DNA of 8,606 nucleotides, from positions 1-8,606 of the forward strand of contig DASUKM010000023.1 of the NCBI GenBank assembly GCA_036278735.1. The letters run 5' to 3'. The first letter of the stretch is position 1. Each line of letters opens with the position of its first letter. Positions 1-6,796 of this stretch are shown one piece after another. The notes below the pieces were generated by a model that saw only the letters and a program-made list of their open reading frames with translations, was not told the origin of the DNA and searched no databases. A program made the translations under genes and the position numbers. Origin of the DNA: DASUKM01 sp036278735 (GTDB lineage: Bacteria > Acidobacteriota > Vicinamibacteria > Vicinamibacterales > 2-12-FULL-66-21).

Positions 1-261
1 CAGCTGCACAAGGGCGGCCCGCCGCGCGGCGTCTTCCTGCAGGTCACCTGCGCCGACGCCGCGGACATCGCGATCCCCGGCAAGCCGTTCAGCTTCGGGC
101 AGCTCAAGCGCGCCCAGGCGATCGGCGACTTCGAGTCGCTCGAGCGCCACGGGCGCCCGGTGCTGCGCGTGCACCTCGGACCGAACACCGCCGCCGGGCT
201 CGACCGCGTGCGGCGGGCGCTCGAATCGGCGATATCGGCGGCAGGTACGGCGGGAGGATAA
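1..261 (+). CDS. pgi: Glucose-6-phosphate isomerase, C-terminal fragment (probably of a transaldolase/Pgi fusion)
   Basis: The window opens inside this gene. Reading frame 1 is open for 86 codons to a TAA at 259-261. The peptide contains QLHKGGPPRGVFLQV near its start, then IPGKPFSFGQLKRAQAIGD, and ends in a short tail after RVLRVHLG. From memory, this pattern is the C-terminus of the Pgi domain in bifunctional transaldolase/glucose-6-phosphate isomerase proteins, in which the isomerase half follows a transaldolase half. Pgi interconverts glucose-6-phosphate and fructose-6-phosphate in the cytoplasm. Whether the transaldolase half is present cannot be seen because the gene is cut by the window edge. 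It is the first visible gene of a pgi-gnd-zwf-opcA operon, and its last codons contain the Shine-Dalgarno of gnd. The family call is fairly sure; the fusion is an inference. Confidence 0.8.
   Translation, partial: QLHKGGPPRGVFLQVTCADAADIAIPGKPFSFGQLKRAQAIGDFESLERHGRPVLRVHLGPNTAAGLDRVRRALESAISAAGTAGG
252..258 (+). promoter_or_regulatory. Ribosome binding site of gnd, overlapping the pgi stop
   Basis: GGGAGGA lies 7 nt before the ATG at 266 and runs into the last codon of the upstream isomerase gene. This fixes the gnd start and suggests that ribosomes finishing pgi hand over to gnd. Confidence 0.75.
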
Positions 262-265
262 CGCC

Positions 266-1174
266 ATGGACATCGGTATGATCGGGCTGGGCCGGATGGG
301 CGCCAACATGACGCTGCGCCTGCTGCGTGGCGGCCATCGCGTTGTCGTCACCGACCTCAATCCGCAGGCGGTACGGGCGTCGATCACGGACGGCGCCGTG
401 GGCGCGTCGTCTCTCAAGGAGCTGACGGAAAAGCTTCCACCCCGTCGCGCAGTCTGGATGATGGTGCCCGCCGGCGCGCCCGTCGACTCGACGATCGAAC
501 AGCTCATGCCGCTCATGTCGAAGGGCGATGTGCTGATTGACGGCGGCAACTCGAACTACCGTGACAGCATGCGCCGGGCCGAGACCGTTGCTCGGCAAGG
601 CATTGACTACGTGGATTCCGGCACCAGCGGGGGCGTCTGGGGCCTGCAGGAGGGCTTTTGCCTCATGGTCGGCGGCCCGGATGATGCCGTGCGCTTCGTC
701 GAGCCGGTCTTCACGACGCTCGCGCCGCCCGACGGCTATGCGCACGTCGGCCCGAGCGGCTCCGGGCACTTCGTGAAGATGGTCCACAACGGCGTCGAGT
801 ACGCCATGATGGCCGCGTACGGCGAGGGCTTCGAGCTGCTCGAGCGCTCGCAGTTCGACCTCGACCTGCATCAGATCGCCGGCGTGTGGCGCCACGGCTC
901 CGTTGTTCGCTCGTGGCTGCTCGACCTCGTCGAGAGCGCGTTCGCGAAGGACCCGCACCTCGATCAGATCGCCGGCGTCGTGCAGGATTCCGGCGAGGGA
1001 CGCTGGACGGTCGAAGAAGCGATCGACCAGGCCGTGCCGCTGCCGATCATCACGCTCTCCCTCATGCGCCGGTTCGCCTCGCGGCAGGAGTCGTCGTTCA
1101 GCGCCCGGCTCGAGGCCGCGCTCCGCAACGAATTCGGCGGTCACGCCGTCACTCCCGCCGCGGACCACGCATGA
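266..1174 (+). CDS. gnd: 6-phosphogluconate dehydrogenase, decarboxylating, short (GntZ/GndA-type) form
   Basis: This 302-residue protein oxidatively decarboxylates 6-phosphogluconate to ribulose-5-phosphate in the cytoplasm. The N-terminus has the Rossmann loop GLGRMG (residues 7-12). IDGGNSNY follows at 91-98 and the substrate-binding SGG at 121-123. KMVHNGVEY at 171-179 is the 6PGDH signature; K171 and E178 align with the catalytic lysine and glutamate of the family. The length matches the short form of about 300 residues rather than the long form of about 470. The second beta strand ends in D30-L-N32 instead of the Asn-Arg-Ser/Thr seen in NADP-specific enzymes, so NAD use is likely (inference). 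The start at 266 is set by a strong Shine-Dalgarno. The stop overlaps the zwf start as ATGA, so the two genes are probably translationally coupled. Confidence 0.95.
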   Translation: MDIGMIGLGRMGANMTLRLLRGGHRVVVTDLNPQAVRASITDGAVGASSLKELTEKLPPRRAVWMMVPAGAPVDSTIEQLMPLMSKGDVLIDGGNSNYRDSMRRAETVARQGIDYVDSGTSGGVWGLQEGFCLMVGGPDDAVRFVEPVFTTLAPPDGYAHVGPSGSGHFVKMVHNGVEYAMMAAYGEGFELLERSQFDLDLHQIAGVWRHGSVVRSWLLDLVESAFAKDPHLDQIAGVVQDSGEGRWTVEEAIDQAVPLPIITLSLMRRFASRQESSFSARLEAALRNEFGGHAVTPAADHA

Positions 1175-2703
1175 CGATCTCCGCCACGCCGGTCAACCCG
1201 CTGCGGGCCGGCCTGCGCATCCCGCGTACGCCGGAGCCATGCGCGCTGGTTGTCTTCGGCGCGACCGGCGACCTCACCGCGCGGAAGCTCATGCCCGCGC
1301 TGTACAACCTCGCGCGCGAGCGCCTGCTGCCCGCCGGGTTCTCCGTCGTGGGCTTCGCGCGGCGTCCGTGGACCGACGCCGACTTCCGCGCGGCCATGCG
1401 CGAGGCGATCGAGAAGTTCTCCCGCGAGCCGCTACAGAGCGACATCTGGGATACCTTTGCGCGCTCGCTGCACTATGTCAGCGGCACCTTCGGCGACATC
1501 GACGGGTATGAGCGCCTGGGCGAGCGCCTTCTGGCCGAAGACAGCGCGCACGGCTCGGCCGGCAACCGCGTCTTCTACCTTGCGACGCCGCCCGGCGCCT
1601 ACGCGGAGATCGCGCATCACCTCGGCGAGGCGAACCTCTCGCGAAGCCCGAGCGGCGGCTGGACGCGCCTTGTCGTCGAGAAGCCGTTCGGGAGCGACCT
1701 GGAATCCGCGCGGAAGCTCGATCAGAGCCTCGGCCTCGTGTTCCGCGAGCGGCAGATCTTCCGCATCGACCACTATCTCGGCAAGGAGACCGTGCAGAAC
1801 ATCATGGTCTTCCGCTTCGGCAACGGCATCTTCGAGCCGATCTGGAACCGGCGCTACGTCGACAATGTCCAGGTGTCCGTCGCGGAGACCGTCGGGCTCG
1901 AAGGACGCGGCGGCTATTACGACCAGTCAGGCGCGCTGCGGGACATGGTCCAGAACCACCTGCTGCAGGTGCTCGCTCTCGTTGCGATGGAGCCCGTCGC
2001 CACGCTCACCGGCGAGGGCGTACGGGACGAGAAAGCGAAGGTACTGCGCGCCGTCAAGCCCATCGAGGATGTCGACCGCCTGACGGTGCGGGCGCAGTAC
2101 ACGGCCGGCGCGATCAACGGCCTCCGCGTGCCGGGCTATCGCGATGAGCCAGATGTCGGTGACCGTTCGCTGACCGAGACCTACGTCGCGCTGAAACTCG
2201 GCATCGAGAACTGGCGTTGGGCCGATGTGCCGTTCTACCTGCGCGTCGGCAAGCGGCTCCCGAAACGTGCGACGGAAGTCGCGATCACCTTCCGCAGCGC
2301 GCCGCTGCAGCTCTTCCGGGAGATGCGCGCGGATAACCCGACGCCGAACCTCCTCGTCCTCCGTATCCAGCCCGACGAAGGCATCTCCCTGCGCTTCGGC
2401 GCGAAGGTGCCCGGCACGCGGATGGACGTGCGGCCGGTGAACATGGACTTCCGCTACGGCACCTCGTTCGGCATCGAGCCGCCGGAGGCGTACGAACGGC
2501 TCCTGCTCGACGCAATGATCGGTGACTCGACGCTGTTCACGCGCTGGGACAGCGTCGAAGCGGCGTGGGAGGTGCTGACGCCGGTGCTCGGCGCGTGGGC
2601 CGCCGGCGCGTCGCCGCTGCACTACTACGAAGCCGGCACATGGGGACCGGACGAGGCCCGTAGCCTCGTCGAGCGGGACGGACGCGAATGGCATCGGATG
2701 TAA
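1171..2703 (+). CDS. zwf: Glucose-6-phosphate 1-dehydrogenase
   Basis: This 510-residue protein, of normal length for the family, oxidises glucose-6-phosphate to 6-phosphogluconolactone with reduction of NAD(P), the entry step of the oxidative pentose phosphate pathway. The nucleotide-binding loop GATGDLTARK is at 30-39 (the usual GASGDLA motif). EKPFG is at 170-174, and the active-site signature RIDHYLGKE is at 198-206 with substrate-binding H201. H263 in QNHLLQ corresponds to the catalytic histidine. The open frame extends upstream to 886 inside gnd, but the ATG at 1171 is chosen: it forms an ATGA overlap with the gnd stop and leaves a typical N-terminal lead of about 25 residues. No strong Shine-Dalgarno precedes it, consistent with coupling to gnd. 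Its last 16 nt overlap opcA. Confidence 0.96.
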   Translation: MTISATPVNPLRAGLRIPRTPEPCALVVFGATGDLTARKLMPALYNLARERLLPAGFSVVGFARRPWTDADFRAAMREAIEKFSREPLQSDIWDTFARSLHYVSGTFGDIDGYERLGERLLAEDSAHGSAGNRVFYLATPPGAYAEIAHHLGEANLSRSPSGGWTRLVVEKPFGSDLESARKLDQSLGLVFRERQIFRIDHYLGKETVQNIMVFRFGNGIFEPIWNRRYVDNVQVSVAETVGLEGRGGYYDQSGALRDMVQNHLLQVLALVAMEPVATLTGEGVRDEKAKVLRAVKPIEDVDRLTVRAQYTAGAINGLRVPGYRDEPDVGDRSLTETYVALKLGIENWRWADVPFYLRVGKRLPKRATEVAITFRSAPLQLFREMRADNPTPNLLVLRIQPDEGISLRFGAKVPGTRMDVRPVNMDFRYGTSFGIEPPEAYERLLLDAMIGDSTLFTRWDSVEAAWEVLTPVLGAWAAGASPLHYYEAGTWGPDEARSLVERDGREWHRM

Positions 2704-3791
2704 CCGCCGCGATCGACCGCATCGCCGAGCGGCCGATGCCCGTCGACCCCCCGGCGATCGAAGCGGAATTCCTGGCGATCTGGCGCGATGCGTCGGGCAG
2801 CGGATACGACCAGTCTTCGATCCGCCTGCGGGTCCTCAACTTCGTCGCGGTCGGCTATCGCCAAGAAGATGCGCAGCGCTTCGATGGGACCATGCAGGTG
2901 CTTCCCGCGCGCCATCCCTGCCGCGGCATCCTCGCGCTCGGCGCAGGCGAGGCCGAACGCCTTGAGGCATCGATCTCGGCGCGGTGCTGGCGCCTCCCGA
3001 CGGGTGCGCGCCACATGTGCTCGGAGGAAGTGCGCCTGACCGGCAGGCGCGATCGCGCGCAGGAGCTGGCGTCCGCGCTGCTCGGGTTGCTCGTGCCGGA
3101 GCTGCCGGTCACCGTGTGGCTCATGGACGAACCAGACGTCGATGGCTGGGTCGCGATGGATCTGCTCGATGTGGCGGACCGCGTGTTCTTCGATTCGGCC
3201 GCCGAGCAAGATCTCGCCTCGACGTACCAGCGACTCCTTCGCGCCGCGCGCCAGTTCGAGCTCGAACTGAGCGACCTCGCGTGGGGCAGGCTGTCCCCGT
3301 GGCGCGAGCTGATCGCCCAGTGCTTCGACGGCGACCGCATCGGGCAGCTCGACAAGATCACCGCCATTGAGGTCGATTTCGCGCGCGAGCATCTCCCGAG
3401 CGAGGCGCTTCTGCTCGCCGGCTGGCTCGTCTCGCGCCTCGGCCTGTCGCTCGCCGACCTCGACGTCTCCTCGGGCGAGCGCATCCGTGCGACGCTGTAC
3501 GCGCGCACGCGGGGCGTCACGGTCACGCTCACACCGGCCGGTTCAGCGGCGCCATGTGCCATCTCCGAGCTGCGCATCCGCACCGCGGACGTCACGATCA
3601 GCGTCGCCATGCACGCGGCGAACAGTCACATGCACGTGCGGGAGCAATGGGACGGCGAGCCGGTGCACCGGACGGTAGCGAGCGCGCCGGAGGACGATGC
3701 CTCGGTGATCACCCGCATGCTCGACGAGTTCGCGGACCCCGCGATCTATGCCGATGCGGTCGGCAGCGCGCTCGCCCTGCTGGGCACGTAG
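2688..3791 (+). CDS. opcA: Glucose-6-phosphate dehydrogenase assembly protein OpcA
   Basis: This 367-residue protein resembles OpcA, which in cyanobacteria and actinobacteria promotes assembly and activity of the Zwf enzyme and in some cyanobacteria takes part in redox control. Family-like stretches are RVLNFVAVG (48-56), the HP of ARHPCRGILAL (74-84), CSEEVRLTG (111-119), LLGLLVPELPVTVWL (131-145) and DLAWGRLSPWRELIAQCFD (196-214). The C-terminal third (from about residue 250) is less distinctive. Cysteines are at 78, 100, 111, 212 and 290. No catalytic motif, signal peptide or membrane segment is seen. The ATG lies 16 nt inside the 3' end of zwf in another frame, with only a weak GGGAC/GGAC-like sequence before it, so translation is probably coupled to zwf. 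The 3' end overlaps the convergent hydrolase gene by 46 bp. Direct adjacency to zwf supports the call. Confidence 0.9.
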   Translation: MASDVTAAIDRIAERPMPVDPPAIEAEFLAIWRDASGSGYDQSSIRLRVLNFVAVGYRQEDAQRFDGTMQVLPARHPCRGILALGAGEAERLEASISARCWRLPTGARHMCSEEVRLTGRRDRAQELASALLGLLVPELPVTVWLMDEPDVDGWVAMDLLDVADRVFFDSAAEQDLASTYQRLLRAARQFELELSDLAWGRLSPWRELIAQCFDGDRIGQLDKITAIEVDFAREHLPSEALLLAGWLVSRLGLSLADLDVSSGERIRATLYARTRGVTVTLTPAGSAAPCAISELRIRTADVTISVAMHAANSHMHVREQWDGEPVHRTVASAPEDDASVITRMLDEFADPAIYADAVGSALALLGT

Positions 3792-4648
3792 TCATCGCGC
3801 AGGAACCGCCAGACCACGTCCATGAACACGTCGAGCTGGTCGTGGTGCACCCAGTGCCCCGCGTCCTTGACCAGCACGGTCTCGTACGCGTGGAAGGCCG
3901 AAGCCTTGCCGTCTGACGCGGGGTCGGACGCCCAGCTCTCGGACCCTCGCACGAGCATCACGGGGCAGCGGATCTGGTTCCAGATCTCGCGCGCCTCGCC
4001 GATGTTGAATTCGTACGGCGAGTGCAGCCGCACGTAGTTGTCGAACTTCCAGCTCAGCGTCCCGTCGTCGTGACGCCGCATGCCGTGCACGGTCAGGTGC
4101 CGTGCCATCTCAGGCGTCAGATGCGGGTTCTCCTCCCGCATGCGTTGCTCGGCCGCCTCGATGGAGTCGTACCGGCGTGGCTTCCGATGTTCGAGTGCCT
4201 GCGTGTCGCCGATCCACCGCCGCATCCGCACGGACGCCGGCACCGGCTCGCCCACGCGCGGCCCAAGGCCTTCGATCGCCACGACCTTATGCACCGTCTC
4301 CGGATACACGCCGGCGTACTCGAGCGCTACGGCTCCCCCGAGCGAGTGCGAGATGATAGTCAGCGGGCGCCGGTCGAGTTCTTTGACGAGCGCCGCGATG
4401 TCGAGCACGAACTCGGGAAGACTGTACATGCCGCCGATCGACCATTCGCTGTCGCCGTGCCCCCGGAGGTCGACGGCGTAGACGCAGTACTGGTCGTTGA
4501 GCCGTCGGGCGACATCGTCCCAGGTGCGGGCGTGGTCGCGGTTGCCGTGGATGAGGAGGATCGCCGGCCGAGATTCTTCGCCCCAGACGACGTAATGGAG
4601 CTTGAGCCGCTGCGAGGTGTAGTAGCGGGACTGCGGCTCTTCCGGCAA
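3746..4648 (-). CDS. Alpha/beta-fold hydrolase, substrate unknown
   Basis: This 300-residue soluble protein has the alpha/beta hydrolase layout. The oxyanion-hole motif is HGNRDHARTW (34-43), and DLRGHGDS is at 60-67. The nucleophile elbow SHSLGG (100-105) carries S102, with Ser in place of the first Gly of GxSxG. The catalytic histidine is H265 in DAGHWVHHD. A cap-like insert spans roughly 131-215. The acid residue is uncertain: the usual GxxD position after the sixth strand reads GSES (235-238), so E237 or D242 may serve. There is no signal peptide. The start is TTG; it is chosen because GGGAGGAG precedes it by 6 nt and the frame aligns with family N-termini. The reaction cannot be told from sequence (esterase, C-C hydrolase or haloalkane dehalogenase-like are possible). 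The last 13 or so residues read through the antisense of opcA. A parS-like site lies in its leader. Confidence 0.88.
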   Translation of the reverse strand: MPEEPQSRYYTSQRLKLHYVVWGEESRPAILLIHGNRDHARTWDDVARRLNDQYCVYAVDLRGHGDSEWSIGGMYSLPEFVLDIAALVKELDRRPLTIISHSLGGAVALEYAGVYPETVHKVVAIEGLGPRVGEPVPASVRMRRWIGDTQALEHRKPRRYDSIEAAEQRMREENPHLTPEMARHLTVHGMRRHDDGTLSWKFDNYVRLHSPYEFNIGEAREIWNQIRCPVMLVRGSESWASDPASDGKASAFHAYETVLVKDAGHWVHHDQLDVFMDVVWRFLRDDYVPSRASALPTASA

Positions 4649-4654
4649 CGGCGG

Positions 4655-4662
4655 CTCCTCCC
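4655..4662 (-). promoter_or_regulatory. Ribosome binding site supporting a TTG start of the hydrolase
   Basis: On the - strand the sequence reads GGGAGGAG, then 6 nt, then TTG (4648-4646). No ATG or GTG sits at a suitable distance in the hydrolase frame, so this site decides the unusual TTG start. Confidence 0.7.
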
Positions 4663-4668
4663 GGCGAT

Positions 4669-4684
4669 TGTTTCACGTGAAACA
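4669..4684. other. parS: parS centromere-like site (ParB binding)
   Basis: The sequence TGTTTCACGTGAAACA is a perfect 16-bp palindrome and matches the conserved chromosomal parS motif recognised by the helix-turn-helix of ParB in many bacterial phyla. ParB loads on such sites as a CTP-dependent clamp, spreads over flanking DNA, works with ParA to segregate the origin and recruits SMC. The site lies between dppC and the hydrolase, 20 nt upstream of the hydrolase start codon. Its low GC content (6 of 16) stands out from the surrounding DNA. A random 16-mer match in 8.6 kb has a probability of about 2 in a million. No parA or parB is in the window. Only one copy was noticed. The sequence match is certain; function is inferred. 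Confidence 0.85.
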
Positions 4685-4687
4685 TTG

Positions 4688-4702
4688 CGCGCGTGACGCG
4701 CG
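4688..4702. repeat. Short GC-rich palindrome beside parS
   Basis: CGCGCGT-G-ACGCGCG is a perfect inverted repeat with 7-bp arms around one central base, starting 3 bp from the parS-like site. As RNA it could form only a 6-bp stem with a 3-nt loop, and no T-run follows on either strand, so it is a poor terminator. It could be an operator half-site pair, or simply chance in CG-rich DNA. Confidence 0.35.
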
Positions 4703-4824
4703 ACCGCCGCAAGCTACTGCACCCCACGGGCTTGAGCAAGAATGATCAGGAGTTCGCGAATTCCCGCGCAGCAGTAGCGGCGCGCGAACGAAGCATGCCT
4801 CTGCTCGATTTCCCTGTGGTCGGC

Positions 4825-5781
4825 CTAGGACTGGCTGCCGCGGAGCCTCGGGTCGGCGATGTCGCGGATCGCGTCGCCGAGCATGTTGAACCCGAACACC
4901 GTCAGCGCGATAGCCGCGCCCGGGAAGAACGCCGCCGGGATGTTGATCGGGAAGCTGTTGCGCGCCTGGCTCACGTCGCGGCCCCAGGAAGCCGCCGGCT
5001 CCGGAATACCGAGACCGAGGAATGACAACGACGCCTCGGCGAGGATCGCCGCGCCGAGCAGCGTCGTCATGATGACGATCGCCAGCGCGAGCACGTTTGG
5101 CAGGATATGGCGGAACAGAATGCGCGGCGTCGACGCGCCTATCGATCTGGCCGCCTCGACGTACTGATTATTCTTCTCCGATAGCGCGGCGCCCCGGATG
5201 ACGCGCGTAACGCCGGGGATGATGCCCAGCATGATCGCGAAGACCACGGTCCAGAACGACGGGCCCAGCACCTGCACGATGATGAGCAGCAGGAGCAGCC
5301 CCGGGAACGCGATGGCCGTGTCCACCGCGCGCTGGATGGCCGAGTCCAGGAGGCCGCCGACGTAGCCGGAGATGATGCCGAAGGCCGTGCCAATCGCCGA
5401 GCCGCCCAGTACCGAGATAAACGCGACGGACAGTGAGATCTGCGCACCGTAGATGTCGCGGCTGAGAATGTCGCGTCCGATGCGGTCTGTCCCGAACGGA
5501 TGCGCCCACGACATTGCCTCGTTCGGCTGACCGGCCGTGAACTCGTTCAGGCCGTACGGAGCGAACCCGGGACCGAACACCGGCAGGCCGAAGATCTTCG
5601 TCGGAGGCCCCGCGAGCGCCACGACCCCAAGCACGATGATCGTCACCAGCCCGAAGAATCCGAGTGGGTTTCGGCGGATCAGTATCCACCATTTGCGCCC
5701 GAACTCGCTCCAGCGACCGCGCCCCTGTGGCTCGGCCTCCGCCCCGAGGCTCGGTGTTGCGACAGCGATGTCCTTCGCCAC
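4825..5781 (-). CDS. dppC: ABC transporter permease, DppC/OppC type (peptide/nickel/opine family)
   Basis: This 318-residue inner-membrane protein is the second permease of a binding-protein-dependent importer. A cytosolic N-terminus of about 35 residues precedes the first membrane span (about 40-58). A short external segment follows, then the typical DppC sequence HPFGTDRIGRDILSR (94-108). The permease domain has several further hydrophobic spans (about 115-140, 160-190, 228-255, 285-303). The EAA loop that contacts the ATPase is at about 207-229 (YVEAARSIGAS then LPN). The C-terminus DPRLRG is usual for the family. The start is GTG, preceded by AAGGGG overlapping the dppB stop; the gap to dppB is only 11 nt. 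The two permeases therefore belong to one operon and are probably coupled. The transported substrate cannot be read from the permease. It is the last transporter gene, with no ATPase after it. Confidence 0.94.
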   Translation of the reverse strand: MAKDIAVATPSLGAEAEPQGRGRWSEFGRKWWILIRRNPLGFFGLVTIIVLGVVALAGPPTKIFGLPVFGPGFAPYGLNEFTAGQPNEAMSWAHPFGTDRIGRDILSRDIYGAQISLSVAFISVLGGSAIGTAFGIISGYVGGLLDSAIQRAVDTAIAFPGLLLLLIIVQVLGPSFWTVVFAIMLGIIPGVTRVIRGAALSEKNNQYVEAARSIGASTPRILFRHILPNVLALAIVIMTTLLGAAILAEASLSFLGLGIPEPAASWGRDVSQARNSFPINIPAAFFPGAAIALTVFGFNMLGDAIRDIADPRLRGSQS

Positions 5782-5788
5782 GATCTAG

Positions 5789-5794
5789 CCCCTT
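5789..5794 (-). promoter_or_regulatory. Ribosome binding site of dppC, overlapping the dppB stop
   Basis: On the - strand AAGGGG lies 7 nt before the GTG at 5781 and includes the last two bases of the dppB TAA. It supports the GTG start and coupling of the two permease genes. Confidence 0.6.
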
Positions 5795-6785
5795 ACGAGT
5801 AGCGTATGCGTGGGTCGAACCAGGCGTAGCTGACATCGACCAGCAGATTGAGCAGGATGACGACCGCACCCACGTACACCGTAATCGTCTGCACCACCTG
5901 GAAGTCCTTGTACAGGAGCTCCTGGAACGCGTACTCGCCCAGGCCGTGCAGCGTGAAGATGACCTCGATGATGATGGCGCCGCCGAGCAGGCCGGCCATC
6001 TGCAGGCCGAGTACCGTGACCACCGGGATCAGCGAGTTCTTCAGGCCGTGGCTAAGCACTACCGCCCGCTCGCGCAAGCCCTTGGCGCGCGCAGTCCGCA
6101 TGTAGTCCTGACGCAGCACCTCGAGCAGCGACGAGCGCGCGAGGCGCATGATCCCCGCTGCCGATGCGAGCGCCAGCACCGCCGCCGGCGGCCCGAACTG
6201 CTTGAGGTTCCCGATCGGGTCCGACGTGAACGAAATCGTGCGTCCGATCGGCGGTGAGTAGTTCCACAAGGCGAGCGGCACGATTAGCACGAGCGTCGCG
6301 ATCCAGAAGTTCGGCACCGACAGGCCGAGGATCGCGGTCGTACGGACGACGTAGTCCACGGGCGAGTTGCGCCAGACGGCGGAGATGATCCCGAACGGCA
6401 CGCCGACGACGATCGTGAAGATCATCGTCAGCACCATGAGCTCGAACGTGACCGGCAGCCGCTGCTTGAGCGCGGTGCTCACGGGCTGGTGGTAGTACGT
6501 CGAAACGCCGAGGTCGCCGGTGAACAGGCTCTTCACCCAGTCGCCGTACTGGCTGTCGCCGAAGTGGATGAACGGCGAGCTGCCGTTGAACGAAACCGGC
6601 CACAGCGGTTTATCAAGGCCGAGGTCATGCTCGATGGCCTTGATCTGCTCCGGCTTGCAGCTCAGTCCGCACCGTTGCTGCGCCGGGTTCCCCGGCACAA
6701 TGTGCAATACGAAGAACACCGCGATCGACAGGAAGACGATGATCACGGCTCCGATAAGCAGACGACGCAGGATGAACGTTTGCAT
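5793..6785 (-). CDS. dppB: ABC transporter permease, DppB/OppB type (peptide/nickel/opine family)
   Basis: This 330-residue inner-membrane protein is the first permease of the importer. It starts with the classic short cytosolic N-terminus and membrane span (MQTFILRRLL, hydrophobic to about residue 29) followed by the family's PGNP (31-34). An external segment with LGLDKPL (55-61) and GDLGVS (90-95) precedes the permease domain, with spans at about 115-136, 150-172, 200-213, 253-275 and 300-320. The EAA loop lies at about 228-250 (YMRTARAKGLRER), and the end WFDPRIRYS is typical. An unusual CGLSC pair of cysteines (39 and 43) lies in the external loop. The ATG at 6785 has no Shine-Dalgarno directly before it. 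A full AGGAGG lies farther upstream at 6825-6830, beyond a stem-loop. The gene sits 43 nt after the binding-protein gene and overlaps the dppC ribosome site. Confidence 0.94.
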   Translation of the reverse strand: MQTFILRRLLIGAVIIVFLSIAVFFVLHIVPGNPAQQRCGLSCKPEQIKAIEHDLGLDKPLWPVSFNGSSPFIHFGDSQYGDWVKSLFTGDLGVSTYYHQPVSTALKQRLPVTFELMVLTMIFTIVVGVPFGIISAVWRNSPVDYVVRTTAILGLSVPNFWIATLVLIVPLALWNYSPPIGRTISFTSDPIGNLKQFGPPAAVLALASAAGIMRLARSSLLEVLRQDYMRTARAKGLRERAVVLSHGLKNSLIPVVTVLGLQMAGLLGGAIIIEVIFTLHGLGEYAFQELLYKDFQVVQTITVYVGAVVILLNLLVDVSYAWFDPRIRYS

Positions 6786-6796
6786 CGAAAGTACAG

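Noticed and set aside
104..1168. Long (354-codon) open frame on the - strand opposite pgi/gnd
   Set aside because: It lies wholly antisense to the well-supported Pgi and Gnd frames, has Arg/Ala/His-rich low-complexity composition and no recognisable motif. It is a GC-rich shadow frame.
886..1170. Upstream in-frame extension of zwf to an ATG at 886
   Set aside because: The extra 95 residues are Arg-rich, antisense-free but overlapping gnd in another frame, and unlike any Zwf N-terminus. The ATG at 1171 with the ATGA junction is preferred.
2285..2694. Several - strand open frames opposite zwf
   Set aside because: All lie antisense to the conserved zwf frame, are Arg-rich and lack start signals or motifs.
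4287..4739. - strand open frame containing MFHVKQ encoded by the parS sequence
   Set aside because: MFHVK is the well-known translation of parS as found at gidB starts, but here the frame runs out of phase with the hydrolase and yields Arg/Ala-rich sequence without motifs. The hydrolase frame with its ribosome site and triad motifs is the real one.
4711..4739. Possible - strand promoter for the hydrolase (TTGCTC, 17 nt, TAGCTT)
   Set aside because: Only three of six bases match at each box, which is not above what is expected by chance in a gap of this size.
4750..4800. Hairpin candidates downstream of dppC (TTCGCG/CGCGAA arms)
   Set aside because: Arms of 5-6 bp with long loops and no T-run; no convincing terminator for the transporter operon was found.
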